From Azonexus hydrophilus DSM 23864 (GTDB lineage Bacteria; Pseudomonadota; Gammaproteobacteria; Burkholderiales; Rhodocyclaceae): a DNA stretch of 64,000 bases. Each line of letters starts with the position of its first letter. Position 1 is the first letter of the stretch. Below, piece by piece: positions 44,936 through 53,601 of the stretch. Location: assembly GCF_000429605.1 (NCBI RefSeq), contig NZ_AUCE01000017.1, forward strand, positions 62,001 through 126,000, given 5' to 3'. Below the pieces are notes generated by a model. The model did no database searches. It saw only the letters and a program-made list of their open reading frames with translations, and was not told the origin of the DNA. Made by a program: the position numbers and the translations under genes.

Positions 44936-45622
44936 TCAGGCGCCCCGAAAACGGTAACCGGTACCGCGCACGGTCTCGACCCGCTCCTGATGACCGGAGG
45001 GTTCGAGCGCCGCACGCAGGCGACGGATATGGACATCGACGGTGCGTTCCTCGATGAACACATGGTCACCCCAGACTTCATCAAGCAACTGGGCGCGTGT
45101 ATAAACACGCTCGGCATGGGTCATGAAGAAGAACAGCAGGCGGAATTCGGTCGGCCCCAATTCGATCGGCTGGCCATCGGCGAGCACGCGATGGGTCGCC
45201 GGATTGAGCTGCAGGCCACCCACCTCGACAGCTTCGCCGGCCAGATGCGGTGCCCGGCGGCGTAGCACGGCACGAACCCGGGCGACCAGTTCCTTGGGTG
45301 AAAACGGTTTGGTGACGTAGTCGTCGGCACCGGCATCCAGGCCCTGGACCTTGTCCTCTTCATGGACACGGGCGGTCAGCATGATGATCGGGATGTCACG
45401 GGTACGTTCGTCGCTGCGCATCTTCCTGGCCAGCGCGACACCGGATTGTCCCGGCAGCATCCAGTCCAGAATGAGCAGATCGGGCAAGGCTGCGCGGATC
45501 GCCGAATCGGCCTCTTCCGCGCTGCCAGCACGCACGACGAGAAAGCCGGCATGCTTGAGGTTGATTACAACCAGTTCCTGAATCGCCGGTTCGTCCTCGA
45601 CGACCAGAATCGTCGGTGTCAC
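44936..45622 (-). CDS. phoB: phosphate regulon response regulator PhoB
   Basis: A 228-residue OmpR-family regulator. Receiver residues: EDEP near 9-12, phospho-acceptor D53 in ILDWMLPG, T in MLTAR, K in VTKPFSPKEL. The C-terminal winged helix (GGLQLNPATHRVL, GPTEFRLLFFFM, DEVWGDHVFIEERTVDVHIR) binds Pho boxes. It overlaps phoU by 4 bases. It is the expected binder of the Pho boxes near pstS, the phn regulator and plcP. Confidence 0.96.
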   Translation of the reverse strand: MTPTILVVEDEPAIQELVVINLKHAGFLVVRAGSAEEADSAIRAALPDLLILDWMLPGQSGVALARKMRSDERTRDIPIIMLTARVHEEDKVQGLDAGADDYVTKPFSPKELVARVRAVLRRRAPHLAGEAVEVGGLQLNPATHRVLADGQPIELGPTEFRLLFFFMTHAERVYTRAQLLDEVWGDHVFIEERTVDVHIRRLRAALEPSGHQERVETVRGTGYRFRGA

Positions 45623-46308
45623 TTGATCGCCTCCTTGTTGTGACGGATGTCGCGGCCCTCGACGATAAAGATCACATGCTCGGCAATGTTCTTGGCGTGA
45701 TCACCGATCCGCTCGATGGCCCGGGCAATCGACAGGATGTCGATCGCGACCGTGATGGTACGCGGATCTTCCATCATGTGGGTGATCAATTGCCGCATCA
45801 CCGACTTGAACTCGGCATCGACGTTGTCGTCGGCACGGATCACGCTCTTGGCGAGTTCGCCGTCAAGGCGGGCGAATGAATCGAGCGACTGACGCACCAT
45901 GACCAGCGCCTCACCGGCCAGGTGACGCACACCAACCGCATACTGCGATGGCATGTGGCCATTGTCGTAGATGCGGCGCACGCCCTTGGCGATCTTCTTG
46001 GCCTCGTCGCCGGCACGCTCCAGATCCGGCACCATGCGGCTGATGCCGAGTACCAGGCGCAGGTCGGAAGCGGTCGGTTGGCGCATCGCGATGATATGTG
46101 CACACTCGTCGTCGATGGTCACTTCCAGTTCATTGATCTTGCGATCATTGTCGACGATATGTTTCACATGACCGACGTCGCCGTTGCTGTAGGCGTCGAT
46201 GGCGGCGGTCAATTGGGTTTCGACCAGGCCACCCATCTGCAGCACATGGGTGCGCAGACGATTGAGCTCTTCGTCGAAGATACTGGAAATATGCTGGGTC
46301 TCGTTCAT
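45619..46308 (-). CDS. phoU: phosphate signalling protein PhoU
   Basis: A 229-residue cytoplasmic helical protein with two three-helix repeats, each with an acidic metal-binding motif (DDECAHIIAMRQP near 80 and the DNVDAEFKSVMRQL repeat near 170, followed by AIERIGDHAKNIAEHV). It represses PhoR autokinase action through PstB when phosphate is plentiful. It lies between pstB and phoB. Full length. Confidence 0.95.
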   Translation of the reverse strand: MNETQHISSIFDEELNRLRTHVLQMGGLVETQLTAAIDAYSNGDVGHVKHIVDNDRKINELEVTIDDECAHIIAMRQPTASDLRLVLGISRMVPDLERAGDEAKKIAKGVRRIYDNGHMPSQYAVGVRHLAGEALVMVRQSLDSFARLDGELAKSVIRADDNVDAEFKSVMRQLITHMMEDPRTITVAIDILSIARAIERIGDHAKNIAEHVIFIVEGRDIRHNKEAIK

Positions 46309-46347
46309 GTCCTGTCCTGTCCTGTTCTAGTCATCGGGACGCAACGC

Positions 46348-47199
46348 TTAACCGTAACGACCGGTGATGTAGTCTTCGGTGCGCTTCTGCGTCGGATTGG
46401 TGAAGATTTGCGCCGTCTCGCCGATTTCAATCAGGTCGCCGAGATGGAAGAAGGCGGTACGATCGGACACACGAGCAGCCTGCTGCATGTTGTGGGTGAC
46501 GATGACGATGGTGTAGTTCTTCTTCAGTTCGGTGATCAGCTCCTCGATGATGCCGGTGGCGATCGGATCGAGGGCCGAGCAGGGTTCATCCATCAGGATC
46601 ACATCCGGGCTGACGGCCACCGCGCGAGCGATGCACAGGCGCTGCTGCTGACCACCGGACAAACCGGTCCCCGGCGCCTCGAGACGGTCCTTGACCTCTT
46701 CCCACAGGCCGGCGCGGCGCAAGCTGGACTCGACGATCTCGTCCATCTCGCTCTTGCTGGAGGCCAAACCGTGCAACTTGGCGCCATAGGCGACGTTGTC
46801 GTAGATCGACTTGGGGAAGGGATTCGGCTTCTGGAAAACCATGCCGACCTGGGCGCGCAGCAGCACGACATCGACCGACGGGTCGTAGATATCACGACCA
46901 TCGACGGTGATCTTGCCGGTCACGCGAGCACCAGCGACGGTGTCGTTCATGCGGTTGAAGCTGCGCAGGAAAGTCGATTTTCCGCAGCCCGACGGGCCGA
47001 TGAAGGCCACCACCTCGTTCTTGACGATGTCCAGCGAAACACCGTGCAGGGCTTCGCTCTGTCCGTAGAACACGCGGACATCGCTGGCGCTTAGCTTGAC
47101 CTCCCCTTGGGCCTGAGCCGCCGGCTGCTTATTGATATGGGTTTTCACGGTGCTCCCCGAGGTCGACATTGGAATGTTCAGAGTTTGCGTCATGCTCAT
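46348..47199 (-). CDS. pstB: phosphate ABC transporter ATP-binding protein PstB
   Basis: A 283-residue ATPase. The start ATG at 47199 has AGGTGG upstream; a GTG at 47211 inside the pstA end and an ATG at 47193 are alternatives. Walker [10 protein letters not shown], the PstB-specific RSFNRMND, the signature LSGGQQQR and Walker [16 protein letters not shown] are all seen. An N-terminal extension of ~35 residues precedes the ATPase. Provides energy for PstSCA import and helps PhoU sense flux. Confidence 0.96.
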   Translation of the reverse strand: MSMTQTLNIPMSTSGSTVKTHINKQPAAQAQGEVKLSASDVRVFYGQSEALHGVSLDIVKNEVVAFIGPSGCGKSTFLRSFNRMNDTVAGARVTGKITVDGRDIYDPSVDVVLLRAQVGMVFQKPNPFPKSIYDNVAYGAKLHGLASSKSEMDEIVESSLRRAGLWEEVKDRLEAPGTGLSGGQQQRLCIARAVAVSPDVILMDEPCSALDPIATGIIEELITELKKNYTIVIVTHNMQQAARVSDRTAFFHLGDLIEIGETAQIFTNPTQKRTEDYITGRYG

Positions 47200-47204
47200 G
47201 ATCT

Positions 47205-48572
47205 TTACCACCTGGTTTCGTAACGTTTGCGCAGCCAGATCGCCATTGAATTCAGCGACAGCATCAGGGCCAGCAGCACGATGATTGCGGCCGAAGTCCG
47301 GCCTTCGAAGAAATTGCGCAGTTCATTGCCCTGCCACAGGAATATCTGCACCGGCAGTGCCGTCGATTGATCGAACGGCGTCGCCGGCACGGCCGAGACG
47401 AAGGCACTCATGCCGATCAGCAGCAGCGGCGCGGTCTCGCCCAGCGCCTGGGCGACCCCGAGGATGGTGGCGGTCAGGATTCCGGGCAGTGCCAGCGGCA
47501 GCACATGGTGCATGGTCGCCTGAACCTTGGACGCGCCAATGCCCAGCGCCGCTTCGCGGATCGACGGCGGAATCGCCTTGAGCGTCGACCGGGTGGCGAT
47601 GATCACCGTCGGCAGGGTCATCAGCGTCAACACCAGACCGCCGACGACCGGTGCCGACATCGGCAACTTGAACCACAGGATGAAGACTGCCGCACCGAGC
47701 AGACCGAAGACGATGGACGGCACCGCCGCCAGGTTGTTGATATTGACTTCGATCAGGTCGGTGATGCGGTTCTTCGGTGCGAATTCCTCGAGGTAGATCG
47801 CCGAAGCCACACCGATCGGCACAGCCAGCAGGATGACGATGATCATCATCATCAGCGAGCCCATGAAGGCGCCGGCCAGACCAGCCGCCGCCAGCGAGCT
47901 GCGCGAGTCGGTATTGAGGAAAATGGCGGTACTGAAGCTATTCTTGATGACGCCGTCGGCGTACAGCTTGTCAGCCCACTCGCGGGTCTGGGCGCTCAAC
48001 TGCTGGCGGTCGTCAGGCAGACTGCGGTCGATGTTGCCCTTGAGCCAGACATCGACGTTGGCATCGGCCAGCAGCTTCAGCTTGACGGTCTTGCCAACGA
48101 TGGACGGATCGGCAACGATCCGATCACGCAGCGCGAAGGCCTCGCCACTGGTAATCAGGGCGATTGCATCTCGCGGCGAATCGGCTGCCGCCGGGATGTG
48201 TTTGGCGATGGCATTGACCAGCAACTGGCTGAAGTCGACAAAGCCCAAATCCATCTGCCAAGCCATATCCCGCTCCTTGAACTGGGCGGGTGATTCACCG
48301 GAAGCCTGCACCGGTTTTGGACCAATCTGGACGATTTCCGGATCGAAATGGACGTCGATCTCGAAAGTCGCCTGCCAGAAGGACGGCAGGCCCTTGCTCA
48401 GGATCGTGCCGAACAGCGAGGCGACCAGTGCCAGCGCGATCAGCACGGCACCGACACCGACCAAGCGGAAACGGGTTTCCTGGCGCTGGCGGCGTTGCAG
48501 CGAAGCCTTCACCTTGGCCTCGATGGCCGCATACCCTTGATTATTAGGTTTGTTCATGGCTTGTTGGCTCAT
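47205..48572 (-). CDS. pstA: phosphate ABC transporter permease PstA (long form)
   Basis: A 455-residue inner-membrane permease, about 150 residues longer than the E. coli protein. The extra part is a periplasmic region between the first span (~36-58) and the second (~230-255). The C-terminal half has the usual permease spans and the [25 protein letters not shown] loop. Long PstA paired with long PstC is known from other proteobacteria. It abuts pstC (stop to start) and precedes pstB. Confidence 0.94.
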   Translation of the reverse strand: MSQQAMNKPNNQGYAAIEAKVKASLQRRQRQETRFRLVGVGAVLIALALVASLFGTILSKGLPSFWQATFEIDVHFDPEIVQIGPKPVQASGESPAQFKERDMAWQMDLGFVDFSQLLVNAIAKHIPAAADSPRDAIALITSGEAFALRDRIVADPSIVGKTVKLKLLADANVDVWLKGNIDRSLPDDRQQLSAQTREWADKLYADGVIKNSFSTAIFLNTDSRSSLAAAGLAGAFMGSLMMMIIVILLAVPIGVASAIYLEEFAPKNRITDLIEVNINNLAAVPSIVFGLLGAAVFILWFKLPMSAPVVGGLVLTLMTLPTVIIATRSTLKAIPPSIREAALGIGASKVQATMHHVLPLALPGILTATILGVAQALGETAPLLLIGMSAFVSAVPATPFDQSTALPVQIFLWQGNELRNFFEGRTSAAIIVLLALMLSLNSMAIWLRKRYETRW

Positions 48573-49952
48573 TTATTCATACTGCTCACGGTACTTGCGT
48601 ACGATGACCAGGGCAATTACGTTGAGGATCAGGGTCATCACGAACAGCGTCAGGCCGAGGGCGAAAGCCACCAGCGACTGGGCGCTGGCGAAGTCCTGAT
48701 CACCGGTGAGCTGATTGACGATGGAAACGGTCACCGTCGACACCGCCTCGAAGGGGTTCGCCGTCAGCACCGGGCTGTTGCCCGCCGCCAGCACGACGAT
48801 CATGGTTTCGCCAATGGCCCGGCTCAGGGCCAGCAGGATCGCGCCGACGATACCCGGCAGCGCGGCCGGCAGCACCACCTTGACGATGGTTTCCGACTTG
48901 GTGCCGCCGAGGGCCAGCGAACCGTCGCGCATGGTCTTCGGCACCTGGGTGATGATGTCGTCGGACAGCGACGAGATGAAGGGGATGATCATGATGCCCA
49001 TGACCACGCCGGCAGTCAGTGCCGACGTTGCCCGGATATCCAGGCCGATACCGGCGCCGAGTGCCGACAGCAACGGCCCGACGGTGACCAGCGCGAAGAA
49101 GCCATAGACGATGGTCGGGATGCCGGCCAGCACTTCAACCACCGGCTTGACCAGCGAGCGCACCCGGTTGCTGGCGTATTCGGCCATGTAGATGGCCGTC
49201 ATCAGGCCGACCGGAATGGCCACCAGCATGGCAATGAAGGAGATCAACAGGGTGCCGCCCATCAGCGGCAGCATGCCGAAACCGCTCTGTCCTTCCGCCC
49301 CGGTCGTCGCAAAGCGCGGATTCCACACCGTACCAAAGAAGAAGTCGCTCGGGCTGATCATCTGGAAGAAACGCAGCGACTCGCCCAGCATCGACATGAC
49401 GATGCCGACGGTCGTCAGGATCGCCACCGCCGAACAAAAAATCAGGGCGATGTTGATTGCGCGCTCGACCTTGTTACGGGCCCGGGTTTCGGCGGTCGTC
49501 GTTCGCCAGGACCAGAACAGCCCGAGGGCGGCAACGGTAGCCATCAGAGCAGCCACCAGCACCTGGCCGAGGCCCTGATAATGACGCATGGCGTCGGCAG
49601 CGGCCATTTCGTACGGCTGCGCTTCACCCAACACACCAAAGCCGGTGGCAATATTCGCCAGACGCTGCAGCAGCACTTTCTGCTGCATCGCATCCTGGGG
49701 CAGGAATTCGATCGGGATCGTTCCCAGAACCAGGGTATGGACGATCTGGTTGCCGAAGATCACCCACAGTACATAGATAGCAAACGCCGGCAGGGCGGCG
49801 CGCAGGATGGCCAGGGCACCGTGGTAGCCCGGACGGGAATGTGTGGCGCGCGGGCCAGCCAGGCTTGCCACACCGCGTCCGCGCACCAGCCCCATCTGAT
49901 AGGCCAGCGCCGCGAGCACCAGCAAGGCGATGGCGACGGTGAAATTGTTCAT
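48573..49952 (-). CDS. pstC: phosphate ABC transporter permease PstC (long form)
   Basis: A 459-residue inner-membrane permease with an N-terminal extension carrying one or two spans before the standard PstC core. The EAA-type loop LALGGTKSETIVKVVLPAA and several hydrophobic helices are clear. Start MNNFTVAIALLVLAALAYQ. It follows pstS after an attenuator hairpin and abuts pstA. Confidence 0.94.
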   Translation of the reverse strand: MNNFTVAIALLVLAALAYQMGLVRGRGVASLAGPRATHSRPGYHGALAILRAALPAFAIYVLWVIFGNQIVHTLVLGTIPIEFLPQDAMQQKVLLQRLANIATGFGVLGEAQPYEMAAADAMRHYQGLGQVLVAALMATVAALGLFWSWRTTTAETRARNKVERAINIALIFCSAVAILTTVGIVMSMLGESLRFFQMISPSDFFFGTVWNPRFATTGAEGQSGFGMLPLMGGTLLISFIAMLVAIPVGLMTAIYMAEYASNRVRSLVKPVVEVLAGIPTIVYGFFALVTVGPLLSALGAGIGLDIRATSALTAGVVMGIMIIPFISSLSDDIITQVPKTMRDGSLALGGTKSETIVKVVLPAALPGIVGAILLALSRAIGETMIVVLAAGNSPVLTANPFEAVSTVTVSIVNQLTGDQDFASAQSLVAFALGLTLFVMTLILNVIALVIVRKYREQYE

Positions 49953-49976
49953 TGTGCTGTTCCGCTTGTTTGACTT

Positions 49977-50004
49977 GAAAAAAAGGGGGGCACACGCCCC
50001 CCTT
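49977..50004 (-). terminator. attenuator hairpin between pstS and pstC
   Basis: AAGGGGGGC (49983-49991) pairs with GCCCCCCTT (49996-50004). On the minus strand this is a GC-rich hairpin followed by a run of T. It lies 15 bases after pstS, so most transcripts would stop there, giving abundant binding protein. Confidence 0.85.
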
Positions 50005-50018
50005 GCCCCTGCACGGGA

Positions 50019-51050
50019 TTACTTGACTTCAACAGCCTTGCGGTCCTTGATGGCCTTGACGACTTCAGCACGCTCCTTGGCGTTCAGCGGAATCAGGCCA
50101 GCCTTGTCGAGCGGGCTGCCAGAACCGGAAACCTGCGGCGACAGGTGATACTGGGCAAACTCCAGCAGACCCGGAATGACGCCGACGTGAGCATCCTTGA
50201 TGTAGAAGTAGAGCGGACGCGAGACCGGGTACTTGCCGGTTTCGATGGTCGCTTCGCTGGGCACGACGCCGGAGATGGTGGCGACTTGCAGGCGATCGCG
50301 GTTCTGGTCGTAGAAAGACAGACCGAAGACGCCGACGGCGGTCTTCTGGGCATCCAGACGAGCCAGGGTTTCGGTGTAATCACCGGCGACTTCGACGACA
50401 CGGCCGTCGGTACGGATGGCGTTACAGAACTTGTGCACCGCCTTGTCGTCGGTCATTGCCTTGACTTCGGCGAAGGTCTTGCAGCCCGGAATGACGGTCT
50501 TTTCTTCATAGACTTCGCGGGTACCGTGGTTGGAACCCGGGATCACCAGGGTGATTTCCTGGTCCGGCAGGCTGCGGTCGATCTGCGACCAACGGGTGTA
50601 GGGGTTGGCGACCATCTTGCCGTCTTGCGGGATTTCCTTGGCGGCAGCCATGAAGATGTGGCGCGGCTCAAGCGCGAACTTGCCGCTGTCGCGGCGCGAA
50701 GCGAAGACGATGCCGTCGTAGCCGATCTTGACTTCGATGATCTTGGTCACGCCAGCCTTGGCGCAGGCTTCGACTTCCGAGGCCTTGATCTGGCGCGACG
50801 AGTTGGCGATGTCGATGGTGTTGGCGCCGACACCCTGGCAGAACTGGCGCAGGCCGCCCGACGAACCGCCGGAACCGACCACCGGTGCCTTGAATTGCGG
50901 GAAGGTCTTGCCGAAGTTTTCGGCAACGATCGAGGAGAACGGCAGCACGGTCGAGGAACCGGCGATCTGGATGTTGTCGCGGGCCATGGCAGGCATGGCG
51001 GCAGTCGCAGCGGCGACGGTGACAGCAAGAGCAGTAAGGCGGAATTTCAT
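50019..51050 (-). CDS. pstS: periplasmic phosphate-binding protein PstS
   Basis: A 343-residue periplasmic protein. The start at 51050 follows GAGAGG, and the signal peptide ends AMA near residue 24. Phosphate-binding loops are seen: IAGSSTVLPFSSIVAENF, GSGGSSGGLRQFCQGVG with the P-loop-like Ser/Gly run, and IANSSRQI. It is related to the PstS/PhnD-like group found in many betaproteobacteria. First gene of pstSCAB-phoUBR, under a clear Pho-box promoter. Confidence 0.93.
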   Translation of the reverse strand: MKFRLTALAVTVAAATAAMPAMARDNIQIAGSSTVLPFSSIVAENFGKTFPQFKAPVVGSGGSSGGLRQFCQGVGANTIDIANSSRQIKASEVEACAKAGVTKIIEVKIGYDGIVFASRRDSGKFALEPRHIFMAAAKEIPQDGKMVANPYTRWSQIDRSLPDQEITLVIPGSNHGTREVYEEKTVIPGCKTFAEVKAMTDDKAVHKFCNAIRTDGRVVEVAGDYTETLARLDAQKTAVGVFGLSFYDQNRDRLQVATISGVVPSEATIETGKYPVSRPLYFYIKDAHVGVIPGLLEFAQYHLSPQVSGSGSPLDKAGLIPLNAKERAEVVKAIKDRKAVEVK

Positions 51051-51149
51051 ATTTACCTCTCGTGGTACGGATGGGAATCTGTCCTGCCGCCCCCGGGGCG
51101 ACAGCGTGAATACGTTCGGTCGACAGCTGATTTGCCGGCGACTAGAAGC

Positions 51150-51183
51150 ACTATAAAAGCCCAATGTGACAGCAAGATTACAG
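51150..51183 (-). promoter_or_regulatory. Pho box and promoter of pstS
   Basis: On the minus strand CTGTAAT-CTTG-CTGTCAC (51183 down to 51166), then exactly 10 bases, then TATAGT (51155 to 51150). This is a textbook PhoB-dependent promoter in which the box replaces the -35. It overlaps the last codons of the upstream chemoreceptor gene. Confidence 0.85.
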
Positions 51184-52815
51184 TGCCGGGACTGCCCGCA
51201 AGCGGAACCTTGATACCGTTCCGGCCAGCCTTTCGCTCGACGTACGCAGCGACACCACGGCGCCAGCCACCGCTTGCTGCCCCGCAGCAATGCGCTCGCT
51301 GGCCTGGCTCAGCGACTCGACCTGAACCGCCACCAGATCGCTGGCCTGACGCTGCGAGCGCAGGGTATCGGCCATACCAGTCACTTCTGCCAGAGTTCGC
51401 TCGATCGCCTCGCCGATCCGGGTCATGGCCTCGCCAGCACGAACGGCCTGGCTGCGCCCTTGCTCGACCCGAGCACAAGCCGCCGACACCTTGCGACTGG
51501 CCGCCTCGATCCCGGTCTGGTTCTGGCTGACCACCGCTTCGATCTCCCGCGTCGACAGCGCCGTCCGCTCGGCCAACTTGCGCACCTCATCGGCAACCAC
51601 GGCAAAACCGCGCCCCTGCTCGCCGGCTCGGGCGGCTTCAATGGCGGCATTGAGCGCCAGCAGGTTGGTCTGCTCGGCAATTTCGCGAATGACGCCGACC
51701 ATGGTGCCGATCTGCACCGAGTTCTCATCCAGCCGCGCAATGTCGTCCGCCCCCTCGGCAATGGCCGCCGTGATCAGATCCATCTCGGCCAACATCCCGG
51801 CAATCACCCGTCCCCCCTCGGTACCGCTGGCCCTGGCGGACTCGGTCGTCGCCAACACATCCTCGGCTCCGGCAGCGATAACTCCGATGGCGGTGGCCAG
51901 TTCCTGCATCGCAGCCGCCATTTCCGCCGCCGAATCCGATTGTGTAGCGGTCGCTGACAGTGCGCCATCGGCAATACCGCCCAACTGACCGGAATGGGTC
52001 TCGATTTCGACGACGCCAGCCTTGATCGCGGCAATGATGCGAATCAGCTGCTGCTGCATGTCCTGGATCGAATGCAGGACACCCTGTGCCGGCCCGTCGG
52101 GCGGAACCGCATCCAGGCGCCCCTCGGCCACATCACGAGCGATAGCCGCCAGCGCCCGGGGTTCGCTGCCCAGTTCGCGGACGATGCTCAAGCGCACCCA
52201 CAGCGACAGTCCGACGCCGACCAGCACTGCCATTCCACCGCCCACCAGCATCAGCAGGAGATCACGCTGGTAGCGCGCCTGAGCTGCCTCATACTGTTCT
52301 CGCGCCATGTCGAGCTGTAGCTCGATCAGCTCGGCAATCCGTAGCGACAGGGGGTCGATGGTCGCCGGCAAGGTCTTCACCACGAACTGTCCCAGCGCAA
52401 AGATATCCTCGGCGTCGAGAATCCGCTTCAACTCCCCCAGGGCGGCATTGGCCCGGGCCGCGCCAGTCTGCAGCTCGCTTGCTGCCGCCTGCTCGACGGC
52501 AGACTTGGGCAGACGCTCATAGGCCGCCAGTTTCTCACTGACCAGAGTTTCCGCCGCCACCACCAGATCACGCGCCTGGCTCATCGGCATCAGGCTGCCG
52601 TTGGCCTTGTAGGCTGCCCCCATGACGTTCACGGCGTACATGTCGGCGACCTGCTTCAGATCCCTGAGCACCACGACGCGCTGGGTATAGACCGACTCCA
52701 GGCCGGTCAGGCTGGTGCGCATCCCGTATACCCCCCAGATCCCTGTCAGACACAGCAACAGCAGCAAAGCAGCGCTGAGCAGAAGCAAGCGCGTACGAAT
52801 CTGAAACCTGCCCAT
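51178..52815 (-). CDS. methyl-accepting chemotaxis protein
   Basis: A 545-residue chemoreceptor. The start at 52815 follows AGGAG. Span ~9-31; a helical periplasmic domain of the four-helix type ~32-180; span ~182-205; a short HAMP-like region; then the cytoplasmic signalling coiled coil with the conserved hairpin [20 protein letters not shown] and [16 protein letters not shown]. No CheR-binding pentapeptide at the end. It lies directly upstream of pstS on the same strand, and the pstS Pho box overlaps its stop codon. A phosphate-related ligand, perhaps via PstS, is a testable inference. Confidence 0.9.
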   Translation of the reverse strand: MGRFQIRTRLLLLSAALLLLLCLTGIWGVYGMRTSLTGLESVYTQRVVVLRDLKQVADMYAVNVMGAAYKANGSLMPMSQARDLVVAAETLVSEKLAAYERLPKSAVEQAAASELQTGAARANAALGELKRILDAEDIFALGQFVVKTLPATIDPLSLRIAELIELQLDMAREQYEAAQARYQRDLLLMLVGGGMAVLVGVGLSLWVRLSIVRELGSEPRALAAIARDVAEGRLDAVPPDGPAQGVLHSIQDMQQQLIRIIAAIKAGVVEIETHSGQLGGIADGALSATATQSDSAAEMAAAMQELATAIGVIAAGAEDVLATTESARASGTEGGRVIAGMLAEMDLITAAIAEGADDIARLDENSVQIGTMVGVIREIAEQTNLLALNAAIEAARAGEQGRGFAVVADEVRKLAERTALSTREIEAVVSQNQTGIEAASRKVSAACARVEQGRSQAVRAGEAMTRIGEAIERTLAEVTGMADTLRSQRQASDLVAVQVESLSQASERIAAGQQAVAGAVVSLRTSSERLAGTVSRFRLRAVPAL

Positions 52816-53044
52816 GTGAACTCCTGTCATTTTTAGCACATCAATAACGACTTGGAAATATTTCACATTGATTTTTCAATTTGATGACGACCACTACAAG
52901 CTCACCGACCATGGGCCGAAGTTCGTGCAAGGCGACCGGGAACTACCGGGGGCTGGAATTTCCCGGTATTGACTCGCCCAACACAGTCACTTTGCGAGCC
53001 TATCGCCTTGATCGGACAGCGCGATGTCACCGAACGGAAATAAA

Positions 53045-53064
53045 TAAACAATATTTATTGTTTA
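53045..53064. promoter_or_regulatory. AT-rich perfect palindrome upstream of the Nudix gene
   Basis: TAAACAATA-TT-TATTGTTTA, 9-bp arms with a 2-base spacer, lies 49 bases before the Nudix start in the ~300-base gap 52816-53112. It may be an operator or part of a promoter. Nothing else in the gap can be assigned. Confidence 0.4.
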
Positions 53065-53112
53065 AATTACTCACCAACAAACCCCTCCAACCCCTCATTA
53101 CTGAATTCGTAC

Positions 53113-53544
53113 ATGGACAAGGGACACAGCCAGCCGGGAGCATGGGCCGTCATTTACTGCGCTGCCACAGGCAAATTTCTGATGGGCAAACGCTCCGCCA
53201 AGGTCAACAAGGCAGGTGTGTGGAATCTCTTTGGTGGCCGGATCGATGACGGCGAACGCCCCAGGGAAGCGTTATTGCGAGAACTGGGTGAAGAAGCGGG
53301 TATCCGCATCAAGGCCAAACGCCTTGCCAAGCTGGACACCGTGAGCAAAAAGCTGCGTTCCCGGCAGTTCGAGCGGGATATGCACTATTTCGTGATTCGC
53401 GCTGCGCACGAATTTTCTCCGCGACTGAACCGGGAGCATAGCGATTTCGGTTGGTTCGCAGCCAAGCAACTCCCATCGAGGTACAACGCCCCCACCTCGA
53501 TTGCCATCAAGAAAGGCTTGTTCGCGAAGGCGGCCCGCGACTAG
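53113..53544 (+). CDS. Nudix hydrolase
   Basis: A 143-residue protein with a complete Nudix box, GGRIDDGERPREALLRELGEEAGI in the pattern Gx5Ex7REUxEExGU, around residues 40-62 (quoted as the pattern; key residues are the REL and EE). It hydrolyses a nucleoside-diphosphate-linked compound; the substrate cannot be told. Short for the family but intact. Converges with the CYTH-CHAD gene. Codon use is slightly AT-richer than core genes. Confidence 0.85.
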   Translation: MDKGHSQPGAWAVIYCAATGKFLMGKRSAKVNKAGVWNLFGGRIDDGERPREALLRELGEEAGIRIKAKRLAKLDTVSKKLRSRQFERDMHYFVIRAAHEFSPRLNREHSDFGWFAAKQLPSRYNAPTSIAIKKGLFAKAARD

Positions 53545-53601
53545 GCAGGGTCAAAATACCAGGCAACTGACGGCACATTCCAAGACGCCGGAGCCAGCCG
53601 T

